64,000 nt of DNA from Cephalotus follicularis (GCA_001972305.1 BDDD01002853.1:67781-131780), one strand, 5' to 3'. Positions 22,257 to 33,944 are shown, numbered from the stretch's first letter. The notes: generated from the sequence alone by a model not told the origin. Numbers and translations: made by a program.

Positions 22257-25213
22257 GTCTAAAACTTAATATTCAAAATCTAAAACATTGTCTAAGACTT
22301 TATTCATAATCTAAAACTTAAACATAGTCTTGAAAATTAAACATAAACCAAAAGCTTAAACATAATCCAAATTCATAAACTGAAAGGCATAACAATGTTA
22401 AAAAGGGGGGTCCTAACATGACCATAAAATAACTAATCATAAACGAGTCCATGTCCTAAGGGATCCTTATCATAGGTGACATCTCACTCATTACACATTG
22501 CCCGGATGCTGTCCCAGAATACCTGCCGCATGGAAACAAAAACGCGGCTGAGCAAACCTTAGTACGGATATAGAATCATAAAAAATAAAACGATAATTTA
22601 AAAATAGAAAATACCTGAACCTTTAAATATCATATACTTTATGCATAAAATAAATTAACATTATTTTCAAAAGAGAAGGTAAGTAGTCATACAATCCATT
22701 CAAAACGAATATCTAATTTTAAAAGAGTTATTCAATTTCAAAACATAATCCAAGTTCAAACAGTATCCAAATCAAACATTCAAACTACTTTAACGTCAAC
22801 CAAGTTAAAGATTTTTAAAATAAAAACTTATCCGATTCCATAATCTCATCATAGAGACCCAAACATATCACAGAGACTTATCCGATTCTGATATCTCATT
22901 ACCGAGATCCAAAAGCGCATACACATATGCAAAGGTGCAAGGGGTTCATGAGGCCCACATGCCAAATGGAAAGACGTGTACGGCACTACACAATCAATCC
23001 CCAAAATCTGAATCCTTAACAGATCAAATACTAGATTATACCCATACACCTCTATCACAAAATCGGATCCATAAATCCACCTCATGGGATTTATTCAAAA
23101 CAAAGAGAGACGCCGTAGTCGAATCACACTGCTACGGAAGTGTCACGTCCCCGTGTCAGGCCTACGACGTGCCTATGGTACCTCAATAGGTAGGAAATAT
23201 CTCTGTGTGTATCCTTATTTCAAAACATTGCTTTATTTCTAAAAACAATTTAAAAACGTAAACGCATTTTCTAAACATTTTCTGGACATAGCAAAATCAT
23301 TACGTAACATCAACTCATTTATTTTCCACTATAAAGAGATGATCGTATCATATTTCTTAAGACATCATAGCATAAGAATAAAGTCAAGAACATTAATTTC
23401 GCAAAATGTCAAGGCTGACTTTATTTTCAAAATTGTATCGAATCATAAAACATAACCAAGTTCGAAGGAATATAGCATAAAACGAAACTGATTTTAGTTC
23501 GATAACTAGATAGCCAAAGAACGATAGAAATCCGTACATTATTTATTAGGTAAAACAGGACAGTTTCAATAAAATCAGATAACCGAAGAACGTTAGAATC
23601 CGTACGTTATCCATAAAGTAAAACTATCTTTTTACTATAAAAACAGTAGGAGGGTATCAAGGAACGAAACATCCGTACTAAAACATATTTGCATTCATTT
23701 TAGTAAAACTGAAGGAATAAGCCAAGAACGAAGAATCCGTACATTTTCACAAAAGTATAAAACTGGATTTATTTTAATAAAATCGGAGGATGATAATCAA
23801 GGAAGAAGAAACCGTACCTTAAGCGATCACAACAAAGATGGAAGAATTGATCAACAATTTAAAAGTCCCTCAAAGCACAAAAATCTAAAAGATACAATAT
23901 CATTCATATAAGCATTCAAATATCACTTCCAAACATCAAACAGTAACTTAATAGTGTTTAAAACATACTCCAAACCATTAGACGGACAAACGGATTACAA
24001 AACTTAAAAACCGGAAATTTTCTAGACAATTTCAGTCGACTGTATCAAGATCCAGTCGGCTACTCAAAGATGGCAGTCGACTACATAACATAGGCAGCCG
24101 ACTACTCAAACTGGGTTGAATCCAGTCGACTGTGACAGGGGTCCAGTCAGTCGGCTGTCTCAAGAGGCAGTCGACTATTATGGGTGACAGAACAGCAAAA
24201 ACAAAGCAGTTCAATTCCAATTTTCTGTCAAACCCGTTTTTACTACATTACCAGATGATTTTAAACACTTATATAGGTCTTATGTGACTTAACCGTGGCA
24301 TTTAAACATAAAGAAACAAGAAATCTATGCCATTAGTGATCATGCTTTATAGAGAGACAATTTCAATTCAATGCATGCATGCTTATGTGATCACGTTTTC
24401 TGTCATTAATCATTATCCTTAATCAAAACCAGTATGTATCATCTATCTAATGCATGTTGACAGGTTTAGTAGCCATGGTTGCAGAAATCAAACATACCAC
24501 ACTAGCAACCAACATGAACAAGCAACTAACACCCAAGTTAAACCATAACAATAAAGAAACAAACCTGATATGATGAACAAAGGAGCACAAAACAGTCTCC
24601 AAGTTATGCAGGTTCGGCTCTAGGAGGAAGATACACAGTGGAGGCACAACAATGAACATATAACATACATATACAATATGGGAAAGGCAATTTAGGTCAT
24701 GGTAATGCAGAAAAGGAATCCAAATCTAATATAATGTGGAAAGGGGTCATAATTTCGGGATTTGACGGTGAGAAAGAAGGAAAGAAATCAGTTTTGAGAA
24801 GGAAGAAGGAAGAAAAACGGGAGAGAGAGGGAAGAAATAGAAAGAACAATTAAAATTGCCATAATACTCTTATTTTGCCATATTAATATTTTAAACTAAT
24901 TTTTTTTAATGCAAATAATTGATTTTATCTTTCCCATAATCCCTATTCTAATAATTTATTAAAATACCAAAGATGGTATTATTTAGCCTAAGTCATAAAA
25001 GCCCAAAAATTATATTATCATATAGCTCAACAATTAAAATAGGCCGAAATAATAATAAAAACTGATATTATATTTATACAAAATATAATTCAATTAATTT
25101 TACTTATTCATGTACATAGTCCAACCAATATAATAACAAAACATTAAATTTTTGCTTTTCCAACAATCATATTCTAATAAATATGAGAAGCCCTAAATTT
25201 TAAAATTATATAC
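22257..25213. repeat. Tandem duplication inside CHR2 LTR, copy B
   Basis: Second copy, followed by the unduplicated LTR end (25214-25297). Relative to copy A it has a short insertion near 23384-23400 and an 18-bp deletion inside the GTCGAC array near 24147. Confidence 0.85.
24031..24183. repeat. CAGTCGACTG array, CHR2 copy B
   Basis: Same array as copy A but one unit shorter: an 18-bp deletion joins TCCAGTC directly to AGTCGGCTG. The breakpoints fall in the repeated AGTC, as expected for slippage or recombination between units. Confidence 0.85.
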
Positions 25214-25297
25214 CCCAAAGATCACATTATGCCAACACAACCAAATAAATCAAATTTAAAATCCGAAAATATGCACGTGAACGAACGGGGTATTACA

Positions 25298-25311
25298 TCC
25301 TTCCCCCCTTA
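25298..25311 (-). other. CHR2 polypurine tract
   Basis: The minus strand reads TTAAGGGGGGAAGGA directly before the LTR start TGTAATACC. The preceding GATTTCGGGACGAAATC is the usual chromovirus 3' end. Confidence 0.8.
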
Positions 25312-25344
25312 AAAAGATTTCGTCCCGAAATCTTAACATATATC

Positions 25345-26152
25345 AATCCGAGCAAATAACGGAAAAGACACACCAAGATGCATAACAAACGATTCACTTA
25401 TCATAGCATAGATTGACTTGTCAATCAAAACAAACTCTTTACGGTTACCAAACAAAACAAGACCAAAACAATACCTGGTGCGTTCGCAGCTTGATGCGTC
25501 ATTAAGGCGAAAACTCTACCCCCCTCATTACGCTGTCCGACATCATTACCATCTCCTCCTTTATTTTTAGTACGAGGATTCGGGCAATCCTAAAAGAGAT
25601 GACCCGTTTGTCCACAAGCAAAACATGCCCCAGTGGCCTTGTAACATGTCCCAATCGAATGTCGTTTCCCACACGTATCACACAAAGCAATCTGAACATT
25701 GGGGTTTTCCCCATCCTTATTCTGATTATGATCCTTTTTATGCTGTTTGCCTTCACCTTTTTGTTCAGAATTCTGTCCTCGGGAATCACTCCGATTATGC
25801 TTCCGTTCTCCTTTTTGCCGAGCTGCCTGAAAGTCCAACCTCTCCAATTCAACATTCTTCGTAGCATTTGCTACTTCCGCCACATCAGCAAACCTGGAGT
25901 TTATCAGTTTCCCCCTAAGCTGGTACTGCAATTTCCATTTGAACCTCTCAGCTTGCTCCAATGCAGACCCCACCACGGATCCAGTAAAACCCGCTAACCT
26001 AGTGAACCGGGCCAAAAACTTGGTGACTGATTCACCATCTTTCTGCCTAGTGTTAACAAACTCCCTTGCGTAAGCTTCCTTGTCAGCAGTGGGGAAATAC
26101 TGCTGATAGAAAACTTCACAGAATTCAAACCATGTCAGGGCATCAATGTAGT
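25345..26152 (-). pseudogene. CHR2 gag with protease remnant
   Basis: Minus-strand frame starting inside gag at 26152. DALTWFEFCEVFYQQYFP, EFVNTRQKDGESVTKFLARF and a leucine/alanine-rich segment belong to the capsid domain. A CDTCGKRHSIGTC plus CFACGQTGHLF zinc-knuckle region follows, with a stop at 25590-25592 immediately before the final D-C-P. The frame then continues to FVLIDKSIYAMISESFVMHL near 25430, which resembles the protease region but without a D-S/T-G motif. The gag N-terminus is absent because the sequence is fused to the CHR3 LTR. Confidence 0.7.
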
Positions 26153-26955
26153 AGATGTAAAAACCAGCGGCTAAAACCAGCCACAACACACACCCAACAT
26201 AACCCAAAACATCACATTTATGCACACACACGTTCTAGGCTCACAATACAACATAAACATGCATTTCATTTCATGAAAACATTTACAATTGAAATTACGT
26301 TGCAAAAACGACTTCCCCCTACCTTAGAACTCCAAGTTAGGAGCTGCAATCCACCTCTTTAAGTCAAAATCCGAGGCTTTTCTAGTCCCTAACACGTTCA
26401 GCAACCTCCAACAGGTCCGATCCTCCACTGTCAAGCCTCCAAGCTTCCACGGTTCAACACACAAGCTCCGTATCCTCAACAAACACACACACTTTCACTC
26501 TCAAACTCACAAACTCACAAACACTCTTGAAACATAGAGAAGATATGGAGATTGAGGAGTGAAAAGCTGTGTTTTATGGAGAAGGCCCGGCCCCTCCTCT
26601 GCCATCTGCCCATAAAAACCAAAACATCACACTTTTGTCACTTAAAGGCTGACAGCACGTGGGCTGTCTGGCGCATGGCAGTCGACTGCCTTGGCTTGGC
26701 AGTCAGCTGTTTCTGCCGACACTCCCACCAGCCGGCTGATCCCCCACAACAGCTGGCTGTTGTCCCTCAACAAGGGGTCCAGTCGGCTTCCTCCTTGTGG
26801 CAGTCGGCTGCCCCCTGTACAAAAACACACCAACACACTCTTTCTTGCAACATTCAACACACAAAAGAGGGAAAAACAAAGTTCTCATTAACACAAGGTG
26901 TAAAATTACATTGGAAAAGCAATATTACACTTTAATGAAAACCCTGGGCGTTACA
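26153..26955 (-). repeat. CHR3 3' LTR, truncated
   Basis: Matches 33179-33944 from AGATGTAAAAACC to GGGCGTTACA. The missing part corresponds to 31670-33178. It abuts CHR2 gag sequence with no flanking duplication, so it is a deletion joint, not an insertion end. Confidence 0.85.
26670..26815. repeat. CAGTCGACTG-type array in CHR3 3' LTR
   Basis: Five to six units (CAGTCGACTG, CAGTCAGCTG, CAGCCGGCTG, CAGTCGGCTT, CAGTCGGCTG). It has one unit (about 21 bp, ending GTGGCAGTCGGCT) more than the matching array in the 5' LTR at 33685-33806. Confidence 0.8.
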
Positions 26956-26969
26956 TCCACCCCTCCTTC
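26956..26969 (-). other. CHR3 polypurine tract
   Basis: The minus strand reads GAAGGAGGGGTGGA immediately before TGTAACGCCC, preceded by ATTTCGGGGATGAAATTCC, the usual chromovirus 3' sequence. Confidence 0.85.
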
Positions 26970-27000
26970 AAGGAATTTCATCCCCGAAATAAAGGCGGTA

Positions 27001-28510
27001 CTAGAACAAGTGAGAGTAACGCTCCCTCATCTCCTCTTCACGTTCCCAAGTTGCTTCTTCAGGATGGTGAAACTGCCACTGAACCTTTACCATAGGAATG
27101 GTTCGGTTCCTCAACACCTGCGTCTTCCAATCCAGGATCCGCACAGGTAACTCCTCGCAAGATAGGTCATCTCGCACCGGAATTGAAGCAAAATCCAGAA
27201 CACGCGAAGGATCTCGGATATATCCCCTCAACATGGATACATGAAAGACATCATGCACACTTGACAGTGCAAGAGGTAAAGCAAGCTGGTAAGCCACCTC
27301 CCCAACTCTCTCCAGAACCTCAAAGGGACCGATGTAGCATGGAGCTAACTTGCCCTTTTTCACAAACCTCTGAACGGCTTTCCACGGTGAAACCTTCAGA
27401 AACACATGATCACCGACATTGAAGGTTAAAGGTTTTCTCTTGACACTGTCAACATAGCTCTTCTGCCGGCTCTGAGCAGCAAGTAGTTTCTCCTTTATAA
27501 ACTTGACTTTCTCAGAAGTCTCCTCCACCAAATCTGATCCAAGCAAGGGTCGCTCACCGACCTCGTCCCAGCACACAGGGGACCTACACTTCCTCCCGTA
27601 CAGAGCCTCAAACGGTGCCATGCCACTACTGGAATTGATGGTTGTTATTATAAGAAAACTCTATCAAGGGAATATGGTCCTCCCAAGTACCAGCAAAATC
27701 AACAATACAAGCTCGGAGGATATCCTCCAGGGTCTGGATAGTACGCTCTGACTGGCCATCCGTCTGTGGGTTGAAAGTTGTGCTCAAGTTCAGCATCGTC
27801 CCAAACGTTGTCTGAAACCTCTTCCAAAAGTTGGAAGTGAAGATCGAGTCTCTGTCACAGACTATACTCACAGGAACACCGTGTAGTCTCACTATCTCCT
27901 TGACATACAACCGAGCTAACTTGCTCGCAGAGACAGAAACATGTGCGGGCAAAAAGTGAGCTGACTTCGTAAGTCGATCCACAATAACCCACACTGCATT
28001 GTGGTGGTTCCGAGTCAAAGGAAAACCCGAAACAAAATCCATAATCACATGCTCCCACTTCCACTCTGGAATCGGTAGGGGTTGTAGCAAACCTGCTGGC
28101 CTCTGATGCTCGGCCATCACTATCTGGCAAGTATAACACTTCGCGACATATTCAGCAATCTCGCGCTTCATACCGAGCCACCAATAAGTCTTCTTCATAT
28201 CTTGGTACATCTTGGTGCTACTGGGATGAATACTGTACAGGGATTTATGAGCCCCGCGGAGTAGCTCATCCTTCAGTCTTGGTTCATTCGGAAGACACAC
28301 TCGTCCCCGATATCTCATAATACCATCATCATGTACTCTAAAATCAGACTCTGAATCCAGATTCTCTCGAATCCGCTGCAATTCAGGATCAAGTGGTTGT
28401 GCATCTTTGATGTGATGCAAAACACTGGCTCTACCCGCATGTCGGCTAGAAAGATCCCCGGTGACTAATTGAATGGAGACCATTCTTGGAAATCTTCTAA
28501 CATCTTCCAT
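27001..28510 (-). pseudogene. CHR3 integrase and chromodomain
   Basis: Zinc-binding part [16 protein letters not shown]...CYTCQ, then catalytic residues in [22 protein letters not shown] and [17 protein letters not shown] stop and shift near 27622 interrupt the run at Y-N-N-N-H. Downstream are ALYGRKCRSPVCW and the GPF/Y motif (KLAPCYIGPFEVLERVG), then a chromodomain of about 50 residues near the end (27000-27160) with VRILDWKTQVLRN, VKVQWQFHHPEEATWE and EEMRERY. Chromodomains of this type direct insertion to marked heterochromatin in related chromoviruses. The presence of this domain puts CHR3 in the chromoviruses, Tekay/Del-like by my reading. Confidence 0.88.
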
Positions 28511-29502
28511 TGCGACACCATCGTACTAGCAATCATAGCCTTGCGGCTCAAGGCATCCGTAACCACATTTGCCTTCCCCGGATGATACTGGATACTGCAG
28601 TCGTAGTTATTAAAGAACTCAACCCAACGACGCTGCCTCATATTCAAATCATCCTGACTGAACAAGTACCTCAGGCTCTTGTGATCGGTAAAGATCTCAA
28701 ACTGTGCTCCATACAGGTAATGCCTCCATTTTTGAAGAGCAAAAATGATAGTTGCTAGCTCAAGATCATGAGTCGGATAGTTCTCCTCATACGGCTTCAG
28801 CTTTCGCGAAGCATAAGCGATCACCCTGCCTCGTTGTATCAACACGCAACCCAGGCCCTTGCCCGAAGCATCACTGTACACTATAAATCCTTCATTACCC
28901 TCAGGTAATGCCAAAACACGAGCGGAGATGAGCCGATCCTTCAGATCACCGAAACTGGTTTCACAGTCATCATCCCAAACAAACAAGGTCTTCTTCTGAG
29001 TCAGCCTTGTCAAAGGTACTGCTATGCTCGAGAAGTTCTAGATGAACCTCCGGTAGTACCCCGCCAAGCCAAGGAAACTACGTACCTCCGTGACATTTCT
29101 CGGACGCGGCCAATCTCGCACCACCTCGGTCTTCGACGGATCCACCGCCAAGCCCTCTCCAGAGATAATGTGACCCAAGAAGATCACATGGTCGAGCCAG
29201 AACTCACAATTGCTAAACCTAGCATACAACTTATGCTCTCGGAGAGTCTTCAGAACTAACTTAAGATGACAGACGTGCTCTTCCTCACTCCTTGAGAACA
29301 CTAGTATATCATCTATGAACACCACCGCAAACTGATCCAAATACGGTCGGAACACGTCGTTCATCAAGGACATGAACGCTGCTGGTGCGTTGGTGACACC
29401 AAAAGGCATTACCAAGAACTCATAGTGACCATACCTCATTCGGAAAGCAGTCTTCTCTACGTCTCCTTCCTTCACCCACACTCGACCCTTGCAGCTGGTC
29501 AA
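28465..29502 (-). pseudogene. CHR3 RT palm/thumb and RNase H
   Basis: The 29502-29038 part has [20 protein letters not shown] and the catalytic [13 protein letters not shown], then [12 protein letters not shown] before an in-frame TAG (29038-29040). The next frame (29013-28465) is RNase [46 protein letters not shown] and [14 protein letters not shown]. It shifts frame near 28500 into the integrase. At about 29485-29505 the RT has lost roughly a dozen residues between the L-F-D-Q-L-Q-G block and K-E-G-D-V-E, with a frame change. Confidence 0.88.
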
Positions 29503-31561
29503 ACAGATCCTCGATATGTGGAAGAGGATATTTGTTCTTGATAGTCACCTTGTTCAACATCCTGTAGTCGATGCAAAGCCTCATCGACCCATCCTTCTTC
29601 TTCACAAAAAGCACGGGCGCACCCCAAGGAGAAACACTGGGTCGCACAAAACCCTTATCGATCAAGTCTTGCCACTGCATCTTCAATTCTCTCAACTCCG
29701 CAGGAGCCATACGGTAAGGCGCCTTAGAAATAGGAGCCGTACCCAGTACTAGATCGATTACAAACTCCATACTCCTCCTCGGTGGTAAGGACACTAGATC
29801 TGGAGGAAACACATCTGGAAACTCACTTACAACAGGAACCTCCTCTAGACTTTTGCCCTTCCCCTTCCTTGTGTCAACCACATGCGCAAGGAACCCTTCG
29901 CACCCTTTTTCCAGATACCTTGATGCACAAATAAAGGATATAATCGGCATTGAGAAGCCTCTGTCTCCCTGGAACTGAAAAGTAGTCCCATCAGGCAAGC
30001 AAAGATCCACCACCTTGTTGTAACAGTCCAGCTGTGCACGGTAGGTTGACAACCAGTCCATACCCAAAATAACATCAAAGTCATAAAGGGGTAGAACGAT
30101 CAAGTCTGCACACAACATAACACCTGCAACAGAAAGCTCACAACCTCGGTACACCGAGTCTGCACACAATGAATCCCCAGAAGGTGTGCTCACATCAAGA
30201 ACAAAAGGCATACAAACAGGAGACACATCCAAACATGATGCAAAACGGGAAGCAATGAAAGAATGTGACGCTCCTGAATCCATCAAAGCTCTAGCAGAGA
30301 AACCATAAACATACACAGTACCTCCCACAACAGAAGTAGACTCTAGAACCTCTGTCTGAGTGAGAACAAAAACTCTACCTTTCACTATGCCTTTGCCAAT
30401 ATCTCTTCGCTGTGATGGTCCTGCTGCAGAAGCACCACCACTAGCTGGCCCAGTAGGCACTGTCGCTGTTCCTCTCGGGTAATCCCTCACGGAATGCCCC
30501 GCTGTGCCACACCTCAGACATAACCCTTTCTTCGCCCAACAGTCTTTCTGCTGATGACCTGCACGACCACAGTGATAGCAAACCCCAGTCCTCACATCAC
30601 TCCCCTGACTAGGAGCACCCTGTGAAGCTGTCTGCTGAGTCCTGTTCCTCGGGGACTTCGTCGGGGAACCACTGCCCTGCCACTTTGACGATGCTGGTCT
30701 AGACTGATTCTGTATCTGCCTGCTCTGCTGTACTCGGGCCCTCTCAGCCCTGTCTTCATTCAACACACTCTCCAACAGCCTTGCTTTCTGGGTAACCTCC
30801 ACAAAGGTACCAAGCTCCATCACCCTGATCCGAGACCGAAGATCCGGTCGCAAGCCCCTCAGGAACCTCTGAACCTTCTTCTCCTCATCTGCCACCAAAT
30901 AAGCTGAGTGTTTGGCAAGCTCAACATACCTGGCCTGATACTCGGCCACAGTCATCTCCCCCTGACGTAGCTCCAGGAGCTCCGTCTCTCTCCGTTCACG
31001 CTTAATGCGTGGCACATATGCTGCCAGAAACTCCTCCTGGAACTCCTCCCAGGTGCATACAAATCCAGTATCTTCCCATTTAGCACTGACCATCTCCCAC
31101 CAGTGAGTGGCCTCTCCCCATAAACGGTACACGGCAAACCTCAATTTCTGCCTGTCAGTACACTCCATCACCTCAAAAATCTTCTCAAGGTCCTGTAACC
31201 ACCTCTCAGCGGTGGTAGCATCCAACTCTCCCCTGAAACTGGGTGGGTTCTATCTCATAAACCTTTCTAGGTTTCTGCCAAACCGGCTACCATCATCATG
31301 CGCACCCTGAGCTGGAGCCATTGGCTGAGCCTGAGCCTGAGCATACAACCTCCGCATCTCCTCCATATTGGCTGCGTTAGCAGCCATCTGTTGCTGATTG
31401 GCAGCTATCTGCTGCTGAATATAGTCAGCTATACGGTCCATGGGATCTCTTACATTAGGTGCTGCCTCTGGTGGAGCATTATGATCTCTTCCAATATTCA
31501 CTTGCTCTGGAACATCCTCATTCACTGCCCTACGCCTTCCGCGCCTTCTCCGACCGTCCAT
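29487..31561 (-). pseudogene. CHR3 Gag, protease and RT fingers
   Basis: An ATG at 31559-31561 opens an R-rich leader and Q/A/M-rich helix. A TAG at 31250-31252 interrupts before the capsid core: [52 protein letters not shown]. Two zinc knuckles follow ([14 protein letters not shown], then [14 protein letters not shown] with the last Cys replaced by Tyr). The protease motif is [13 protein letters not shown] (near 30280) with VILGMDWL downstream. RT begins with [16 protein letters not shown] and [19 protein letters not shown]. One stop aside, gag and pol form a single frame, as in other plant chromoviruses. Confidence 0.88.
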
Positions 31562-31653
31562 AGGTTCCTATAAGAAAGATGTCATTAGTCCTCCTGAGGA
31601 AACATGTTAATTGCCAAGGATAGTATCCAAGATAAGCATATAAATGGATATAT

Positions 31654-31665
31654 GCTCTGATACCA
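31654..31665 (-). other. CHR3 primer-binding site (tRNA-iMet type)
   Basis: The minus strand reads TGGTATCAGAGC, four bases (GCAG) after the end of the 5' LTR. Confidence 0.9.
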
Positions 31666-32857
31666 CTGCTGTCACACCCCGCTTGCATTAACAACATACA
31701 ACAAGGCAATTTAACAGATATCCAGCTTATACAGAGAACGATAAAATTTAAAACTTTTAAACAGACATCAAACTTGCGGAAGCATTTATATATAAGCTGA
31801 AAGTAAACGGAACCATGCGTCCCATACCACATGATTCCCCATAACATCCACGGTCAAACATAGGTAAAAAGCCCACAAGCGGAGCATGATCCCAAAAGTT
31901 GATACAAAACCACGTTAAACATTAGTACATAATCCAAAGTACAACATGTTTACACATTGCTTTACAAAACACATAAAGCATAAAACTCCATCACATCACT
32001 GTCCGATACGGCCATGCCCGGCGATATCCAAAACGCGGCATCAATCTGCAACAGTAGGGGGTTAGCCTTTGTCCTCACTCGGCCAAAGTCATAAAAGCAA
32101 CATAAGATCAATAAAACCAAAGTATGAAAGCAACAGATGCAGTACATACTATATCTCGATGCATATATATATATATATATATATAGATATGCATATGCTA
32201 AACCACGATGTCACGATATCACAGTAATCACGATGTCACAATGTCACAATGCACGGTCTCAAACAAGTCCAAAGGACTACACAATACTCGGTTCACGGTG
32301 GGTACGAAGAGCGTCGCCAACTCCTAGCCCCAACGTCGTACATCCCGACATCGGCCCCGACTCCAGACGGCACGAAACAGGTCACAATGCAGTGAGTCAC
32401 CCAGCCAACTCCTGGCCCCTGAGTCAACCCGACCACTAGTCATCACTGGAATCTCAGCAACGCAACTAGTACGACCACAATCAAAATCACAATCAGCAAA
32501 CACAGTCAAGCTCAATCACAATCATCTCGATGCTCAAAACAGTTTTCCAAGTAATTTATAAAACAAAATACTTGAAAACAAACTCATTTTCACGATGTCA
32601 TGGTTCTTGGTTCTCAATATCACAAAACTCAGTTCACGGTGTTTTTGGAAATCATTTTCACGGTTCGAAAATATATATTTCTCAAAACATACATTTTCGT
32701 GTAAAGTAATGATTTTTCATTAAACTACAATGCACTTCCAGAAAGCTGATATAACAGTTCAACTCAATAATCACAATGCCCAAAATAGTTTATAAAGCTT
32801 CACAAAGCAAAACATCACAATACACGATGCATGTTCACGGGGCAAAACAGGCCCCAA

Positions 32858-33171
32858 TAGTCGGTTGCCTCCCACTAGCAGTCGGTTGTTCCCCTCAAAG
32901 TAGTCGGCTGCCCAACCCAGGCAGTCGGCTACACAACCAGACAGTCGACTGTCTATCTGGACAGTCGGCTGCCCACACTTGACAGTCGGCTGGCCCTCAG
33001 GACAGTCGGCTGTCCACACCCCCACAGTCGGCTGCTGACCTACAGCAGTCGACTACACAACCTCTGCAGACATTTTCCTAGAAACGAACATGGGCAGTCG
33101 ACTGGCCTCCCAAGAACAGTTGGCTGGACCCATAGGCAGTCGACTGCCCAACGCGGGCAGTCGGCTGGATT
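32858..33171. repeat. CAGTCGGCTG / CAGTCGACTG array, distal, CHR3 LTR
   Basis: About 14 units in 310 bp, mostly CAGTCGGCTG with perfect CAGTCGACTG copies (for example 32941-32950 and 33096-33105), separated by unrelated C-rich spacers of 8-40 bp. Only the 10-bp core is conserved, which is unlike an ordinary minisatellite. Confidence 0.88.
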
Positions 33172-33684
33172 CTGCAGCAGATGTAAAAACCAGCGGCTAA
33201 AACCAGCCACAACACACACCCAACATAACCCAAAACATCACATTTATGCACACACACGTTCCAGGTTCACATTACAACATAAACATGCATTTCATTTCAT
33301 GAAAACATTTACAATTGAAATTACGTTGCAAAAACGACTTCCCCCTACCTTAGAACTCCAAGTTAGGAGCTGCAATCCACCTCTTTAAATCCAAATCCGA
33401 GGCTTTTGCACTCCCTAACACGTTCAGCAACCTCCAACAGGTCCGATCCTCCACTGTCAAGCCTCCAAGCTTCCACGGTTCAACACACAAGCTCTGTATC
33501 CTCAACACACTTTCACTCTCAAACTCACAAACACTCTTGAAACACAGAGAAGAGATGGAGATTGAGGAGAGAAAAGCTGTGTTTTATGGAGAAGGCACGG
33601 CCCCTCCTCTGCCATCTGCCCATAAAAACCAAAACATCACACTTTTGTCACTTAAAGGCTGACAGCACGTGGGCTGTCTGGAGC

Positions 33685-33806
33685 ATGGCAGTCGACTGCC
33701 TTGGCTTGGCAGTCGGCTGTTTCTGCCAACACTCCCACCAGCCGGCTGATCCCCCACAGCAGCTGGCTGTTGTCCCTCAACAAGGGGTCCAGTCGGCTGC
33801 CCCCTG
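33685..33806. repeat. CAGTCGACTG-type array, promoter-proximal, CHR3 LTR
   Basis: Five units (CAGTCGACTG, CAGTCGGCTG, CAGCCGGCTG, CAGCTGGCTG, CAGTCGGCTG), lying about 100-220 bp upstream of the predicted minus-strand TATA-like box. Confidence 0.82.
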
Positions 33807-33944
33807 TACAAAAACACACCAACACACTCTTTCATGCAACATTCAACACACAAAAGAGGGAAAAACATAGTTCTCATTAACACAAGGTGTAAAATTACAT
33901 TGGAAAAGCAATATTACACTTTAATGAAAACCCCGGGCGTTACA

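Larger units (their letters stand above)
11280..25297 (-). repeat. CHR2 3' LTR (contains TAT2 and an internal tandem duplication)
   Basis: On the plus strand it runs from TGTAACACCCCCGATTCGG to GAACGGGGTATTACA. Without TAT2 it is about 6.2 kb; without the duplicated 2.96-kb unit it would be about 3.2 kb, a more normal size. It has the conserved chromovirus-like end GGGGTATTACA next to a polypurine tract. Confidence 0.72.
11280..26152 (-). mobile_element. CHR2: Ty3/gypsy element with a 6-kb duplicated LTR and a gag-protease remnant
   Basis: The 3' LTR spans 11280-25297, interrupted by TAT2. Then come a polypurine tract, a scrap of protease and gag, ending abruptly at 26152. The left flank GTTCT (11275-11279) is the expected TSD; the right copy is gone. 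RT, RNase H, integrase, the primer site and the 5' LTR are missing. Part of this loss is internal (protease joins the 3' end near 25340) and part is the later fusion to CHR3. Confidence 0.7.
26153..33944 (-). mobile_element. CHR3: chromodomain-bearing Ty3/gypsy element inserted in CHR1 integrase
   Basis: A minus-strand element with a 5' LTR (33944 to 31670), a tRNA-iMet primer site, gag, protease, RT, RNase H, integrase and chromodomain, a polypurine tract and a truncated 3' LTR (26955 to 26153). The right junction interrupts the CHR1 chromodomain at 33945. The lower 1.5 kb of the 3' LTR is missing, so the second TSD (partner of TTTTG at 33945-33949) cannot be checked. The 0.8 kb of LTR present in both copies looks only a few percent different, which makes it young. 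Confidence 0.85.
31670..33944 (-). repeat. CHR3 5' LTR (2275 bp)
   Basis: On the plus strand TGTCACACCCCGC to CCGGGCGTTACA. A minus-strand TATA-like CCATAAAACA lies at about 33579-33588. It has two palindrome arrays (32858-33171 and 33685-33806) and a (TA)12 microsatellite (32163-32186). The CGCCAACTCCT...CCCGAC block near 32310-32430 is also in SOLO-C (52425-52550), so the two LTRs belong to related families. Confidence 0.85.

Noticed and set aside
19889..23085. Pair of similar 78-84-codon frames as a duplicated gene
   Set aside because: They are the same chance frames in the two copies of the CHR2 LTR duplication.
32858..33171. CRISPR-like array of short repeats and unique spacers
   Set aside because: The repeat is only 10 bp, imperfect, and in an LTR of a plant retrotransposon; spacer lengths vary from about 8 to 40 bp.
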